A stretch of 64,000 nt of DNA from an uncultured Pelagibacteraceae bacterium (GCA_902551755.1 CACDEB010000002.1:124001-188000), one strand, 5' to 3'; counted from the first letter of the stretch, positions 44,951 through 54,058 are shown. Numbers and translations are program-made. Notes: generated by a model not told the origin, from the letters alone.

Positions 44951-45658
44951 TTGAAAAAAAATAAAAATAAAATTGTTGTAAGTGGAGGTAATGGAAGATT
45001 TGCAATGGTTTTAAAAAAGACTATTAGCTTAAAGAATTACTACTTTCCGAGCAAATCACAAATGAATATTCTTAATCCTAACTCACTAGAAAAATACCTA
45101 AAATTAAAAAAACCTAAATATTTCATGCACGTTGCTGCCTTATCAAGACCAATGAACATCCATAATAAAGAAATTTCAAAAAGTATTGATATAAATATTA
45201 TTGGTACGTGTAACGTGGTAAAAGCATGTGAAAAATTAAAGATAAAGCTAATTTATTTCTCAACTGGTTATGTTTATCCAGGCACTAAAGGAAATTATAC
45301 TGAGAAAGATTCTGTTAATCCTATTAATAAGTATGCTATTTCAAAGCTTGGTGGAGAATGTGCTGTAAGGATGTATGATAACTCATTAATTTTAAGAATT
45401 ATGATGTGTGAAAAGCCATTCATTCATAAATCAGCCTTTTACGATATTAAAACTAATTTTATTTTTCAAGAAGATGTAGCAAAAATGATACCAAAATTAT
45501 TAAACAAGAAAGGTATTATTAACATTGGTGGTAAAACACAGTCTGTTTACAATTTTGCTAAAAAGTATAATAAAAAAATAAAAAAAACTTCTGGGAAAAA
45601 AATATTTCCACCAAATCCATCGATGAACTTAACTAAACTTAAAAAAATTATAAATTAA
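44951..45658 (+). CDS. NAD-dependent epimerase/4-ketoreductase-like protein (RmlD-related)
   Basis: A 235-residue short-chain dehydrogenase, smaller than RmlD (about 290-300). It has VVSGGNGRFAMVL at the nucleotide site, the HVAALSRPMNIH segment, STGYVYPG and the YxxxK pair Tyr128/Lys132 (NKYAISK). The likely role is the final reduction of the C4 ketone of the deoxysugar, equivalent to TylC2 or RmlD. It starts with TTG, 52 bases from the divergent methyltransferase gene, and ends just before the tRNA gene. Another NDP-sugar reductase or epimerase activity is possible. Confidence 0.75.
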   Translation: MKKNKNKIVVSGGNGRFAMVLKKTISLKNYYFPSKSQMNILNPNSLEKYLKLKKPKYFMHVAALSRPMNIHNKEISKSIDINIIGTCNVVKACEKLKIKLIYFSTGYVYPGTKGNYTEKDSVNPINKYAISKLGGECAVRMYDNSLILRIMMCEKPFIHKSAFYDIKTNFIFQEDVAKMIPKLLNKKGIINIGGKTQSVYNFAKKYNKKIKKTSGKKIFPPNPSMNLTKLKKIIN

Positions 45659-45672
45659 TTAAGCAAATTTTG

Positions 45673-45749
45673 TGGTAGCGGGAAGTGGGATCGAACCACT
45701 GACCTCGGGCTTATGAGTCCCGCGCTCTAACCAACTGAGCTACCCCGCC
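45673..45749 (-). tRNA. tRNA-Met (anticodon CAT), probably elongator
   Basis: A 77-base cloverleaf on the minus strand beginning GGCGGGGTAGCTCAG and ending ACCA, with CCA encoded. The anticodon loop is CTCATAA, the T arm AGTGG-TTCGATC-CCACT is perfect, and the D arm is AGCTCAGTTGGTTAGAGC. The acceptor has a G1-U72 pair rather than the initiator C1-A72 mismatch, and there is no triple G-C anticodon stem of the initiator kind. The closing anticodon-stem pair is A-G. A tRNA-Ile with lysidine-modified CAT cannot be fully ruled out. Confidence 0.9.
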
Positions 45750-45754
45750 AAAAG

Positions 45755-46609
45755 TTATTTCGCAGTGATTTTGTTTATATTTATATTACCAATATAAAAC
45801 ATTAAAGCAACGTATTGTATCAAAGCATAAATTGCTATCGGTGTAATATATTCAATCTCATGGAATAATTGGGCTCCAACGATAAAACCCATCGCACCAT
45901 TTTGTAACATTGCTTCTATCATTATAGTTCTTTTTACCTTAACATCCCTTAAAGTATAACTTGTAATTATATAAACAGAAGTCAGTACTGAAATAATTAC
46001 AACAAATGCTATTGCTCCTGCGTCTGCAAAATAACCACCTAAATTTCCTTGCTCAGTAAATATTGCAACTAATAAAATGATAATAAATAAAGCTAGAGCT
46101 GCTCTATCAAACTTTAAATTATTTTGTTCAGAAAATCTTTTAAAATTACCCCTCACAAGAATTCCAACAAATGTTGGTAATGCTATAAATAAAAACATTC
46201 TAACTGAAAATTTTAATAAATTAAGATCAAATTCTACTGATGAAAAAAATGCTGCGTATATCTTAAGAAACATTGGAATGCTTATAAATGATACCAATCC
46301 ACAAATTGAGGTGATGGTTATTGATAAAGCTACATTTCCTTTTACAAGTTTGGTAGCATAATTTGACATTACTGCAGAGGGCAGAATTAATAATAAGAAT
46401 ACTCCAAGTTGAAATTCAGCCTGCATTGGAAAAAAAGAAATAATGATAATTCCAATTAATGGAAGCATTATCATTTGACATATAAGTGCAATAATTAGAT
46501 TTCTTGGTTTTTTTAATACCTCAAAGAAATCTTTATAAGATAGATTAAGACCCAAAGAAAACATGATAAAGATCATGCCAAGTGGTCCAACGGTTTTTAC
46601 AAATTCCAC
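45755..46609 (-). CDS. BASS-family (bile acid:sodium symporter-like) transporter
   Basis: A 284-residue membrane protein with nine to ten helices. MIFIMFSLGLNLSYKDFFEVLKKPRNLI and LLLILPSAVMSNYATKLVKGNVALS are typical of the family. The conserved crossover helices around VKRTIMIEAMLQNGAMGFIVG are also present. BASS proteins carry organic anions with sodium, and relatives transport pyruvate, pantothenate or similar compounds. The start is GTG. It shares its overall pattern with the second BASS gene 13 kb away. The substrate is unknown. Confidence 0.83.
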   Translation of the reverse strand: MEFVKTVGPLGMIFIMFSLGLNLSYKDFFEVLKKPRNLIIALICQMIMLPLIGIIIISFFPMQAEFQLGVFLLLILPSAVMSNYATKLVKGNVALSITITSICGLVSFISIPMFLKIYAAFFSSVEFDLNLLKFSVRMFLFIALPTFVGILVRGNFKRFSEQNNLKFDRAALALFIIILLVAIFTEQGNLGGYFADAGAIAFVVIISVLTSVYIITSYTLRDVKVKRTIMIEAMLQNGAMGFIVGAQLFHEIEYITPIAIYALIQYVALMFYIGNININKITAK

Positions 46610-46719
46610 AATTCCCTCATTCGCTTTATGAACGAAAAAAAATAAATTTCAAGGCATTTTTGTTCATTTTGGGGTTGCTAAATCAAAAAATTTAGGATTA
46701 TTTGCGTAAATAATAAAAA

Positions 46720-47724
46720 ATGTCATTAAGAGAGTTAAAATTTTCAAATCAAATCCAAGAAGATCAAATCAAGTCTGTCTATCACAAAAATTTTAATTAT
46801 ATCGTTACAGAAAGATTTTATTTCCAACAACAATGGCTACATGCTGCTTACAATAGATTTAAAGACTTTGATAAGTATTTAATCTTAATTCATTTAGTAC
46901 ACAAAACTTTTAAAGCATATAGGGATTATCAAATCAAAAATTCATTTGATGAGTTTTATGCAAAAGAAACTTACGAAATACCAAAAATAAATGTAATTGA
47001 TTTATCAAGAGAATTACTAATTTCAAAAGAAACTACTAGAAGAAAAATTTTAGAGATGGAAAGAGATGGAGCTATTAAGAAAGATAAGAAAAAAATAATG
47101 ATAAATCGTAAAGGGCAAGAATATCAAAAGCCAAAAGACTCGATACGAAACATGGCTAGATTACTTTCAAGATTTACTGAATTTCTAAGTCAAGCAGGTT
47201 ATTTAGACAAAAAAGTTGATAACTCTATTTTAGATAAAAAAATAAGAGAAAATTTTACACAAATTTGGACTATCTTTTTTGAATTTCAAATACCAACTAT
47301 CGTAGGCTGGAAAAAATTTTTTGGAGATGTAGAGACTTGGGCTATCTGGGCTCAATGTGCTTATAATCAAAATCTTGTAATGAATAAAGGTTTTAAAGAA
47401 AATATAAGTACAGAATTAACAATGGATAATTTCGTTGAAAAAATTAACAATTGGGGAAATCAAGGTTTAAATGCAATGACCATATCTGAGTTATCAGGAA
47501 TACCAAGACCTACAGCTCTTAGAAAATTAAATACTTTGATTAAAAGAAAATTGCTTAAAAAAGATAAAAATAATCTTTATCTTTTATTTGGTTTACCAAG
47601 ATTGGATACAAATACTATTGAAAAAGACGTAACTTTAAAAGCAGTTCGTGATATTAATAAAACTAATGAAGAAAGATTTATTAGAATGTTAACGAAAATA
47701 TTGAATACTATCGTATTTAATTAA
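46720..47724 (+). CDS. putative regulator with two winged-helix-like segments
   Basis: A 334-residue soluble protein I cannot place in a named family. Two segments look like winged helix-turn-helix DNA-binding units. The first is at about 91-132 (INVIDLSRELLISKETTRRK then ILEMERDGAIKKD). The second is at about 252-290 (AMTISELSGIPRPTALRKLN then LIKRKLLKKDKNN). The two share the order helix-turn-helix plus lysine-rich wing, as if duplicated. Between them lies an aromatic helical region (WTIFFEFQIPTIVGWKKFFG). It has its own upstream region of about 110 bases, and 3'-overlaps a 62-residue gene by 4 bases. Targets are unknown. Confidence 0.6.
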   Translation: MSLRELKFSNQIQEDQIKSVYHKNFNYIVTERFYFQQQWLHAAYNRFKDFDKYLILIHLVHKTFKAYRDYQIKNSFDEFYAKETYEIPKINVIDLSRELLISKETTRRKILEMERDGAIKKDKKKIMINRKGQEYQKPKDSIRNMARLLSRFTEFLSQAGYLDKKVDNSILDKKIRENFTQIWTIFFEFQIPTIVGWKKFFGDVETWAIWAQCAYNQNLVMNKGFKENISTELTMDNFVEKINNWGNQGLNAMTISELSGIPRPTALRKLNTLIKRKLLKKDKNNLYLLFGLPRLDTNTIEKDVTLKAVRDINKTNEERFIRMLTKILNTIVFN

Positions 47725-47909
47725 AGAGACGCAATAATACCAGTAATTACTATCACTGAACCAATTAAACCTAAGAATAAAAGATTTTCTTTTCTTTCTT
47801 TTTTCTTCTCATCTCTTACTCTTGATAGTAAATCGTTGATATCAACTTTTATATTTGGCGTTTTTTTAAGCTCTACTTCTTGATCGTAACTTGACGTTTC
47901 CCCACTCAT
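47721..47909 (-). CDS. small tail-anchored membrane protein
   Basis: A 62-residue protein with a hydrophilic, charged N-terminus containing LLSRVRDEKKKERKENLL and one C-terminal membrane helix (about 43-61, LLFLGLIGSVIVITGIIAS). This layout suggests a cytoplasmic part anchored by its tail. I recognise no family. It converges on the putative regulator with a 4-base overlap. Two GTTCAAAATG repeats lie upstream. Confidence 0.5.
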   Translation of the reverse strand: MSGETSSYDQEVELKKTPNIKVDINDLLSRVRDEKKKERKENLLFLGLIGSVIVITGIIASL

Positions 47910-47955
47910 GGCTTGTATTTAACACCACCCGATTCGGTTTTTCAAGAAAAGCGTT

Positions 47956-47996
47956 GTTCAAAATGAGTTACAAATTTTCAGGCCCCGTTCAAAATG
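47956..47996. repeat. pair of GTTCAAAATG direct repeats, 31 bp apart
   Basis: GTTCAAAATG occurs at 47956-47965 and again at 47987-47996 in the 90-base spacer between the small tail-anchored protein gene and the end of the dimethylglycine-dehydrogenase-like gene. The starts are 31 bp apart, three helical turns, which would put both on one face of DNA. The same ten bases also occur at 48252 and 49547 inside the neighbouring coding region, so part of this may be local composition. Confidence 0.4.
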
Positions 47997-47999
47997 GTC

Positions 48000-50444
48000 C
48001 TACAAAGAGCTAAGCTTTTTATCATTAAGAGGTCGGGTGATCACAGATGCTGGGTATTTCTTTTTCTCAACCTCTATCTCAAAAGCTTCTTTGTCTATCT
48101 GGTCGCTAGTTAAGCCAGAATTAATGTAGCCAAATGCTAAATTTTTGTTGTAATTAAAAGAGTAACAGCCAGAAGTTGTACGACCCACAATCTTATCTTT
48201 TAAATAGATCGGCTCGTCGTGAAGCAGAAGAGGTGCTCCTTCTTTAGAATGGTTCAAAATGAGCATTTTAAATTTCTTATGGTCCTTTTTGTCACATTTT
48301 TTTTCCAATGCGGCTCTTCCAATAAAATTTATATTCTTTTTAAAACTAACAGCAAAGTTTAAACCTGCCTCAAATTGGTTTTCTTCAGGTGAAATATCGT
48401 GGCCCCAATGTAAATAACCACTTTCCATCCTCATAATATCCATTGCATGCATTCCACATAGAGAAAGTTTAAAAGATTTACCTTTATCCATTAAAATATC
48501 AAAAAGTTTTAATGCGTTTTCTTTTTTTACATAAAGTTCAAAGCCTAATTCTCCCACATATGAAATTCTTTGAGCCCATAATTCTACATCATTTATTTTA
48601 ACAAATTTTGCTGTACCAAATTTAAAGTTTTCATTAGAGAAATCATCTGAACTAATTGAAGAAATCATTTCTCTGCTTTTTGGTCCAAATAAACCAAGAC
48701 AACAATAATCTTCTGTTACATCAGTTAATTTCACATCTTTAGAAATATGCTTTAAAATATGAAACTTATCATGTTCCCTATTTGCTGCAGAAGAAACAAT
48801 TCTAAAATAATTCTTTTCTATACAAATAACAGTTAAATCAGTTTCAATTCCACCATCTGAATTTAACATTTGCGTATATTTAATTTTACCAGGTTCATTT
48901 GGAATATTGGCTGTACATAAAATTTGCAATTCTTCATGCACTTTTTCTCCTTTTAAATCAAATTTTGAAAAAGGAGATAATTCAAATAAACCTACATTTG
49001 ATCTTGCATTTTTTGTTTCAAATTCTGCACTTGGATACCAATTTTGATAATTGTAACTATATTTATAATCTTTATTTTTATCGTCTTTTGAAAACCACAT
49101 TGGTCTTTCATACCCACCGGAAACGCCAAAGCATGCACCATGTTCTTTTAATCTATCGTGATAAGGAAGTGTAATTACATTTCTTGAAGTTTTATGTTGT
49201 TTATATGGCCAATGCATACCATATAAATCACCAAGTGTTTCTGTAACTCTTTCTTTAATAAAATTAATATCAGAATGAAATTTTTGAAATCTTTTGATGT
49301 CATAACTAAAGATATCTTCATTAATATGTCCATTCATCATCCATTCAGCAGTAACTTTTCCAACACCTCCAGCACTTGCTATTCCAATACTATTTAAACC
49401 ACAACAAACAAAAAAGTTTTTAACTTCAGGCACTTCACCTAATAAAGTATTTGTATCTGGTGTAAAAGATTCTGGTCCTGCAAAAAACTTTCTTATTCCT
49501 GTTTTTTCTAAAATAGGAAATCTTTTCATGCATGCATTTAAATATGGTTCAAAATGTTCAAGATTTTCTGGAAACTCACCAAAAGAAAAATCTTCTGGAA
49601 CTTTATTAGTTTTATCAAATGCAGGTATAGATTTTCCTTCAAATATTCCTAAAAGTAATTTACCAGCATCTTCTTTAAAATAAGTTCTACTATCAAAATC
49701 TCTAATGACTGGTAAATCTTTTGGTACTTCTTTTATTGGTTCAGTAATTACATAAAAATGTTCAGCAGGATATAATGGAATACTGACGCCTAGTTTTTCT
49801 CCGATTTGTCTTGACCACATCCCTGTTGCTAAAACAATATATTCACACTCAATTTTTTCTCCATTAACAACTACACCTTCTATTCTTTTATTTTTAACTA
49901 AAATATCTTCAACAGGCGAGTCTTCAAAAATTTTTGCACCCTCTGCTCTTGCAGCTTTAGCAAGTAACTGAGTAATTCCGGATGGATCACCTGAGCCATC
50001 TCCTGGCATTAAAATACCACCTAACAAATCATCATTTTTAATTAATGGAACTTTTTCTTTAATTTGATCTTTATTTAAAATTTGAACATCAACATCAAAA
50101 AGTTGAGCGGTAGTTGCTTGTCTTTTTAATTCTTGCCACCTACCCTCTTCTTGAGCAATTGACATTGCACCGTTCAAACGAAGTCCAGCAGAGTGATCTA
50201 CTTTTTTTTCAAGTTCTTTATATAAATCTAAAGAATATTTTCTTATTTTTGTAATTGTTGCAGAGGGCCCTAACTGACTAACTAATCCTGCTGCATGCCA
50301 TGTAGTACCTGATGTTAATTTATCTCTCTCTAGAAGAATAACATCTTTCCATCCAAATTTTGCTAAATGATAAGCACAAGAACATCCAACTACTCCACCA
50401 CCTATAACAACAACTTTTGTGCTACTAGGTATTTTTTTACTCAT
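48000..50444 (-). CDS. dimethylglycine/sarcosine dehydrogenase-like FAD enzyme
   Basis: An 814-residue two-part enzyme. The N-terminal half is a D-amino-acid-oxidase-type FAD domain with VVVIGGGVVGCSCAYHLA (GGGVVG, 15-20). His50 in SGTTWHAAGL sits where dimethylglycine and sarcosine dehydrogenases bind FAD covalently. From about residue 430 on it is a GcvT-like, folate-binding domain, ending in the usual barrel (GRTTSGCYSFNYNKNLAFGYI). It should demethylate an N-methylated amino acid and pass the one-carbon unit to tetrahydrofolate, as expected for glycine betaine use in SAR11. Dimethylglycine, sarcosine or another methylamine cannot be chosen by eye. Four bases separate it from the alanine dehydrogenase gene. 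Confidence 0.87.
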   Translation of the reverse strand: MSKKIPSSTKVVVIGGGVVGCSCAYHLAKFGWKDVILLERDKLTSGTTWHAAGLVSQLGPSATITKIRKYSLDLYKELEKKVDHSAGLRLNGAMSIAQEEGRWQELKRQATTAQLFDVDVQILNKDQIKEKVPLIKNDDLLGGILMPGDGSGDPSGITQLLAKAARAEGAKIFEDSPVEDILVKNKRIEGVVVNGEKIECEYIVLATGMWSRQIGEKLGVSIPLYPAEHFYVITEPIKEVPKDLPVIRDFDSRTYFKEDAGKLLLGIFEGKSIPAFDKTNKVPEDFSFGEFPENLEHFEPYLNACMKRFPILEKTGIRKFFAGPESFTPDTNTLLGEVPEVKNFFVCCGLNSIGIASAGGVGKVTAEWMMNGHINEDIFSYDIKRFQKFHSDINFIKERVTETLGDLYGMHWPYKQHKTSRNVITLPYHDRLKEHGACFGVSGGYERPMWFSKDDKNKDYKYSYNYQNWYPSAEFETKNARSNVGLFELSPFSKFDLKGEKVHEELQILCTANIPNEPGKIKYTQMLNSDGGIETDLTVICIEKNYFRIVSSAANREHDKFHILKHISKDVKLTDVTEDYCCLGLFGPKSREMISSISSDDFSNENFKFGTAKFVKINDVELWAQRISYVGELGFELYVKKENALKLFDILMDKGKSFKLSLCGMHAMDIMRMESGYLHWGHDISPEENQFEAGLNFAVSFKKNINFIGRAALEKKCDKKDHKKFKMLILNHSKEGAPLLLHDEPIYLKDKIVGRTTSGCYSFNYNKNLAFGYINSGLTSDQIDKEAFEIEVEKKKYPASVITRPLNDKKLSSL

Positions 50445-50448
50445 TTAT

Positions 50449-51567
50449 TTAATTTTTGATTGCTTCACCTGCACTAACATATTCATGACCAAAAACATCT
50501 GCAACAGCTTTATAAGTCACATGTCCTTTGTGAACATTTAGCCCTGCTAAAAAGTTCTTATCTTCACCTAAAGCTTTTTGATAACCTTTATTAGCTAATT
50601 TTACTAAATATGGAAGAGTTGCTTTATTAAGTGCAAATGTAGAAGTTCTAGGAACTCCACCTGGCATATTAGCAACACAATAATGAACAACGTCATTTAC
50701 TATATATGTTGGATCTCCATGAGTAGTTGGCTTACTTGTTTCAACACATCCACCTTGATCAATTGCAACATCCACTATTACTGAACCTCTTTTCATTAAT
50801 TTAAGCATGTCCTTAGTAACTAATTTTGGAGCTTCTGCCCCAGGAATTAAAACACCACCAACTAACAAATCAGCTTCAGAAACTAATTTGTTTAAATCAA
50901 CTTTATCACTTTGTTCTGGAATAATTTTATCACCAAACATTTTAACTAATTGTTTTAATCTTTCTTCTGACTTATCAACTATATGAACTTTAGCTCTCAT
51001 ACCTGTTGCAATAATTGCAGCGTTCTCTCCTACTACTCCACCACCAAGAATTAATACATTTGCTGGCTCACCACCTGGTGCTCCGCCTAATAAAATTCCT
51101 CTACCCTTTTGATTTTTTTCTAGACAATGTGCGCCAGCTTGAACTGACATACGACCAGCAACCGCACTCATTGGTGCAAGCAATGGAAGTCTACCATTAT
51201 CATCTGTTACTGTTTCATAAGCAATATTTACACTTTTAGATTTGATTAATCCTTCAGTAAGTTCTTTTGCAGCAGCTAAATGAAGATAAGTATAGAGAAT
51301 TTGATTTTCTCTTAACATATCTACCTCAACTTTTTGAGGCTCTTTAACTTTAACTATAATGTCTGCATCATTAAAAATATCACCAGCTGTCTTTGCAATT
51401 TTTGCACCCGCTTTAGTATATTGATCATTATCAAAACCAGCTTCAAATCCACCATTGTTCTCAACTAAAACTTCATGACCTTCACCTACTAAAGTTTTTA
51501 CGCTTTCAGGTGTTAATCCTATTCTATTTTCTTGAGGTTTTATCTCTTTGGGAACACCAATTTTCAT
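50449..51567 (-). CDS. ald: alanine dehydrogenase
   Basis: Oxidatively deaminates L-alanine to pyruvate and ammonia with NAD. The N-terminus MKIGVPKEIKPQENRIGLTP contains the substrate Arg/Lys region. The dinucleotide site is VLILGGGVVGENAA, and PGGVPRTSTFALNKATLPY is an Ald signature. The length of 372 residues is normal. It lies directly downstream of the omega-amino-acid:pyruvate aminotransferase gene. That pairing regenerates the pyruvate used as amino acceptor and releases the nitrogen as ammonia, as in taurine-degrading bacteria. Confidence 0.95.
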   Translation of the reverse strand: MKIGVPKEIKPQENRIGLTPESVKTLVGEGHEVLVENNGGFEAGFDNDQYTKAGAKIAKTAGDIFNDADIIVKVKEPQKVEVDMLRENQILYTYLHLAAAKELTEGLIKSKSVNIAYETVTDDNGRLPLLAPMSAVAGRMSVQAGAHCLEKNQKGRGILLGGAPGGEPANVLILGGGVVGENAAIIATGMRAKVHIVDKSEERLKQLVKMFGDKIIPEQSDKVDLNKLVSEADLLVGGVLIPGAEAPKLVTKDMLKLMKRGSVIVDVAIDQGGCVETSKPTTHGDPTYIVNDVVHYCVANMPGGVPRTSTFALNKATLPYLVKLANKGYQKALGEDKNFLAGLNVHKGHVTYKAVADVFGHEYVSAGEAIKN

Positions 51568-51575
51568 AGAGAAAA

Positions 51576-52916
51576 TTAATTCTTTTTACTTTTACTATAG
51601 TTAGTAATTCCAGTTCTTAGTTTTTCAATTATTTCATCAATATGTTTTTTCTCACAAATAAACATTGGTGCAATAATTAAACAGTCCCCAGTTGCTTTGA
51701 AATTTACACCTGCATCGTAACAATGTTTAAATGTTGCAAGTCCTGCTCTACCTGGTTTTGTATCCATTTTAATGTCGATACCACCCATCATTCCATATCC
51801 TCTTATGTTTTCTACAACATCAATATCTTTTAATGAGAATAAACCTTCTTGGAAATAAGGAGCTAATTCTTTTGCTCTTTTAAAAATATCTTCTTTTTCA
51901 AATATATCTTGTACTGCTAAAGCTGCTGCAACAGATATTGGAATTCCAGAATAAGTATATCCATGGAAAAGTTCGATAACTCCTTTAGGGGAATTATCCA
52001 TTACGGCATCATAAATTTCTTCTTTACATGCAACTACGCCAAAAGGAACAATGCCGTTTGTTGTAGCTTTTGCCATTGTCATTATATCTGGAGTAACACC
52101 GAACTCCTGGGCACCGAAAGTTGAACCTGTTCTACCCCATCCAGTAATTACTTCGTCAAAAATTAAAAGAATATTATGTTTGTCACATAGTTCTCTTAGT
52201 CTTTGTAAATATCCAACTGGCGGAACAAGTGTTCCTGTAGATCCTGCAATTGGTTCTACGATACATGCTGCAATATTTTCAGCACCAAAGTTTGTACAAA
52301 TTCTCTCTAAGTCATTTGCAATTTCTGCACCTGTTTCAGGTTGACCAGATACAAATTTATGTTCGTCTAAATGAGTATGTCTCATATGAACTACGCCTGG
52401 CATCAAAACACTTGCATATGCTTTAACATTATTGATCATACCGCCAACAGAAGTTGCCCCGATATTCATACCATGGTAAGCTCTCTCTCTACCTACAAAT
52501 CTAAATCTCTGTCCTTCACCTCTTGCTTTGTGATATGCAATACTAATTTTAATTGCAGTTTCAACAGCAGTTGATCCACAAATTGTATAAAAAATTCTAT
52601 TTAAGTTTCCTGGAGTGTGTTTTGAAATTCTAGTTGCTAATTCAAAAGATCCACCAAAACCTTGTTGAAAAGGTTGTGCATAATCTAATGTTTTTAATTG
52701 ATTTGTAATTGCATCAATAATTTCCTTTCGACCATGACCAAGTGGATTACAAAAAAGTCCAGAGCTTGCATCTATTTGAGTATTGCCTTCATGATTTTTT
52801 AAATAAACACCTTTAGCTTCTGTTATTAATCTTGGTCTTTCTTTAAAATCTTTATTGGATGTAAACGGCATCCAATGTTCGTTGAGTGAATTTGGTATTG
52901 ATGGTTTTTGACTCAT
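51576..52916 (-). CDS. class III aminotransferase, taurine or beta-alanine:pyruvate type
   Basis: A 446-residue PLP enzyme. WMPFTSNKDFKERPRLI near the start, ASSGLFCNPLGHG, LDYAQPFQQGFGG and IFDEVITGWGRTG mark the omega-amino-acid:pyruvate aminotransferase group. The PLP lysine is about Lys283 (TMAKATTNG). Position between ald and the divergent tauABC operon suggests taurine:pyruvate aminotransferase (Tpa), producing sulfoacetaldehyde and alanine. Beta-alanine or other omega-amines are alternatives the sequence does not exclude. Confidence 0.86.
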   Translation of the reverse strand: MSQKPSIPNSLNEHWMPFTSNKDFKERPRLITEAKGVYLKNHEGNTQIDASSGLFCNPLGHGRKEIIDAITNQLKTLDYAQPFQQGFGGSFELATRISKHTPGNLNRIFYTICGSTAVETAIKISIAYHKARGEGQRFRFVGRERAYHGMNIGATSVGGMINNVKAYASVLMPGVVHMRHTHLDEHKFVSGQPETGAEIANDLERICTNFGAENIAACIVEPIAGSTGTLVPPVGYLQRLRELCDKHNILLIFDEVITGWGRTGSTFGAQEFGVTPDIMTMAKATTNGIVPFGVVACKEEIYDAVMDNSPKGVIELFHGYTYSGIPISVAAALAVQDIFEKEDIFKRAKELAPYFQEGLFSLKDIDVVENIRGYGMMGGIDIKMDTKPGRAGLATFKHCYDAGVNFKATGDCLIIAPMFICEKKHIDEIIEKLRTGITNYSKSKKN

Positions 52917-53096
52917 TTTTATTTATTCCTAATCTTTAGACTAATTAATATTAATTAACTATAAAAATCTATTATAGCAGTACAACCAAAAATTGAATAG
53001 TCTATTTTGACACCCATTCCTGTTAACAACTTCATTTACATCTGGTCTATTTTCAACTTAAATACCGCTTATAAATTTAAATAAGGAGAGGAATAA

Positions 53097-54038
53097 ATGA
53101 GAAAAATACTAAGTTTTATTCTTGGAAGTATATTAGCTCTTAACTTAACTATTTCAGTTGCTAATTCAGCTGCAAAAGAAGTTAGAGTTGCTTACTTTTT
53201 AGAATGGCCTAGTCCAAACCTAGAGGACATGCAAAAGAAAAATTTTGCTAAAGCTTTAGGTGTACCAGTTAAGTGGACTAACTTTACAAACGGTGGAGCA
53301 ATGACTGACGCTATGTTAGCGGGAGACATCGATATTTCTTACTCACAAGGTTTAGTACCTTTCATAAACGCAGTTAAATCTAAAGCACCTATCAAGCTTG
53401 TAGATATAGCTATGGAATATGGAATGGGTGGAACAACTTGTGTAACTTCAAATGCTTCAGGTATTACAAAAGCTAATGCTACTGAACTTGAAGGTAAAAA
53501 AGTTGCTGTACCATTAGGAACAATGGCTGAATACGTTTTTGATGAAAGTATGAAAGTTGTTGGCGCTGACAGAAAAAAAATGGATATCATTCAAATGGAC
53601 CCTGAAGAAGGTGCTGCTGCTTTGGTAAGCGGTGATGTTGTAATGGCATGTTTGTTTGGTGGTAATTCAATTAAAGCTGCAACAGCTGTTGGAACAAGAT
53701 TACTTACAGTTCAAGAAGCAAGAGACGCTGGTATCTTAGGAATAGATATTACTTCAGTAACTACTAAGTTCATGAAGGAAAATCCTGAAATGCTAAGAAC
53801 TTTTATTGAAGTAACTCATGAAGCTAATGACAGATACAGAGCTGGCAAAAGCGACATGAACGCAATGTCTAAAGCTTCTGAAATGAAAGTTGGTGATATG
53901 AAAGAAACTTTAAGTGGTTTCAAATTTTTAACACCGGCAGAGACTAAGCAATCTATGACTAAAGGAAATCTAGATGCATTCTTAAAAGGAATGGGAACAC
54001 CTAGAGGAAACGTAGACACTAGTTTCTTGCCTTTATAA
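53097..54038 (+). CDS. tauA: taurine-type ABC transporter substrate-binding protein
   Basis: A 313-residue periplasmic protein of the TauA/SsuA/NitT group. The signal peptide is about residues 1-25 (ending SVANSAA). The mature start KEVRVAYFLEWPSPNLEDMQK, TNFTNGGAMTDAMLAGDIDIS and LEGKKVAVPLGTMAEYVFD follow the TauA pattern. A strong ribosome-binding site, AAGGAG, sits eight bases before the ATG, and a perfect TTGACA is at 53007-53012 although I see no good -10. A strong hairpin follows the gene, which should favour a high level of this protein relative to TauB and TauC. Taurine is likely, but other sulfonates remain possible. Confidence 0.86.
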   Translation: MRKILSFILGSILALNLTISVANSAAKEVRVAYFLEWPSPNLEDMQKKNFAKALGVPVKWTNFTNGGAMTDAMLAGDIDISYSQGLVPFINAVKSKAPIKLVDIAMEYGMGGTTCVTSNASGITKANATELEGKKVAVPLGTMAEYVFDESMKVVGADRKKMDIIQMDPEEGAAALVSGDVVMACLFGGNSIKAATAVGTRLLTVQEARDAGILGIDITSVTTKFMKENPEMLRTFIEVTHEANDRYRAGKSDMNAMSKASEMKVGDMKETLSGFKFLTPAETKQSMTKGNLDAFLKGMGTPRGNVDTSFLPL

Positions 54039-54058
54039 TCATAAGGTTAAATATTTAA

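Noticed and set aside
39128-45658. Plain dTDP-L-rhamnose pathway
   Set aside because: The 2,3-dehydratase and sugar C-methyltransferase have no role in rhamnose synthesis, and the RmlD-like protein is short. Rhamnose could still be made in addition if another rfbD exists.
48899-49174. Open frame antisense to the dimethylglycine-dehydrogenase-like gene
   Set aside because: The hydrophobic product is what the reverse complement of a charged AT-rich gene gives. There are no independent coding signals.
52917-53096. Riboswitch upstream of tauA
   Set aside because: The 180-base leader shows no conserved riboswitch core that I recognise, and no strong stem apart from short AT repeats.
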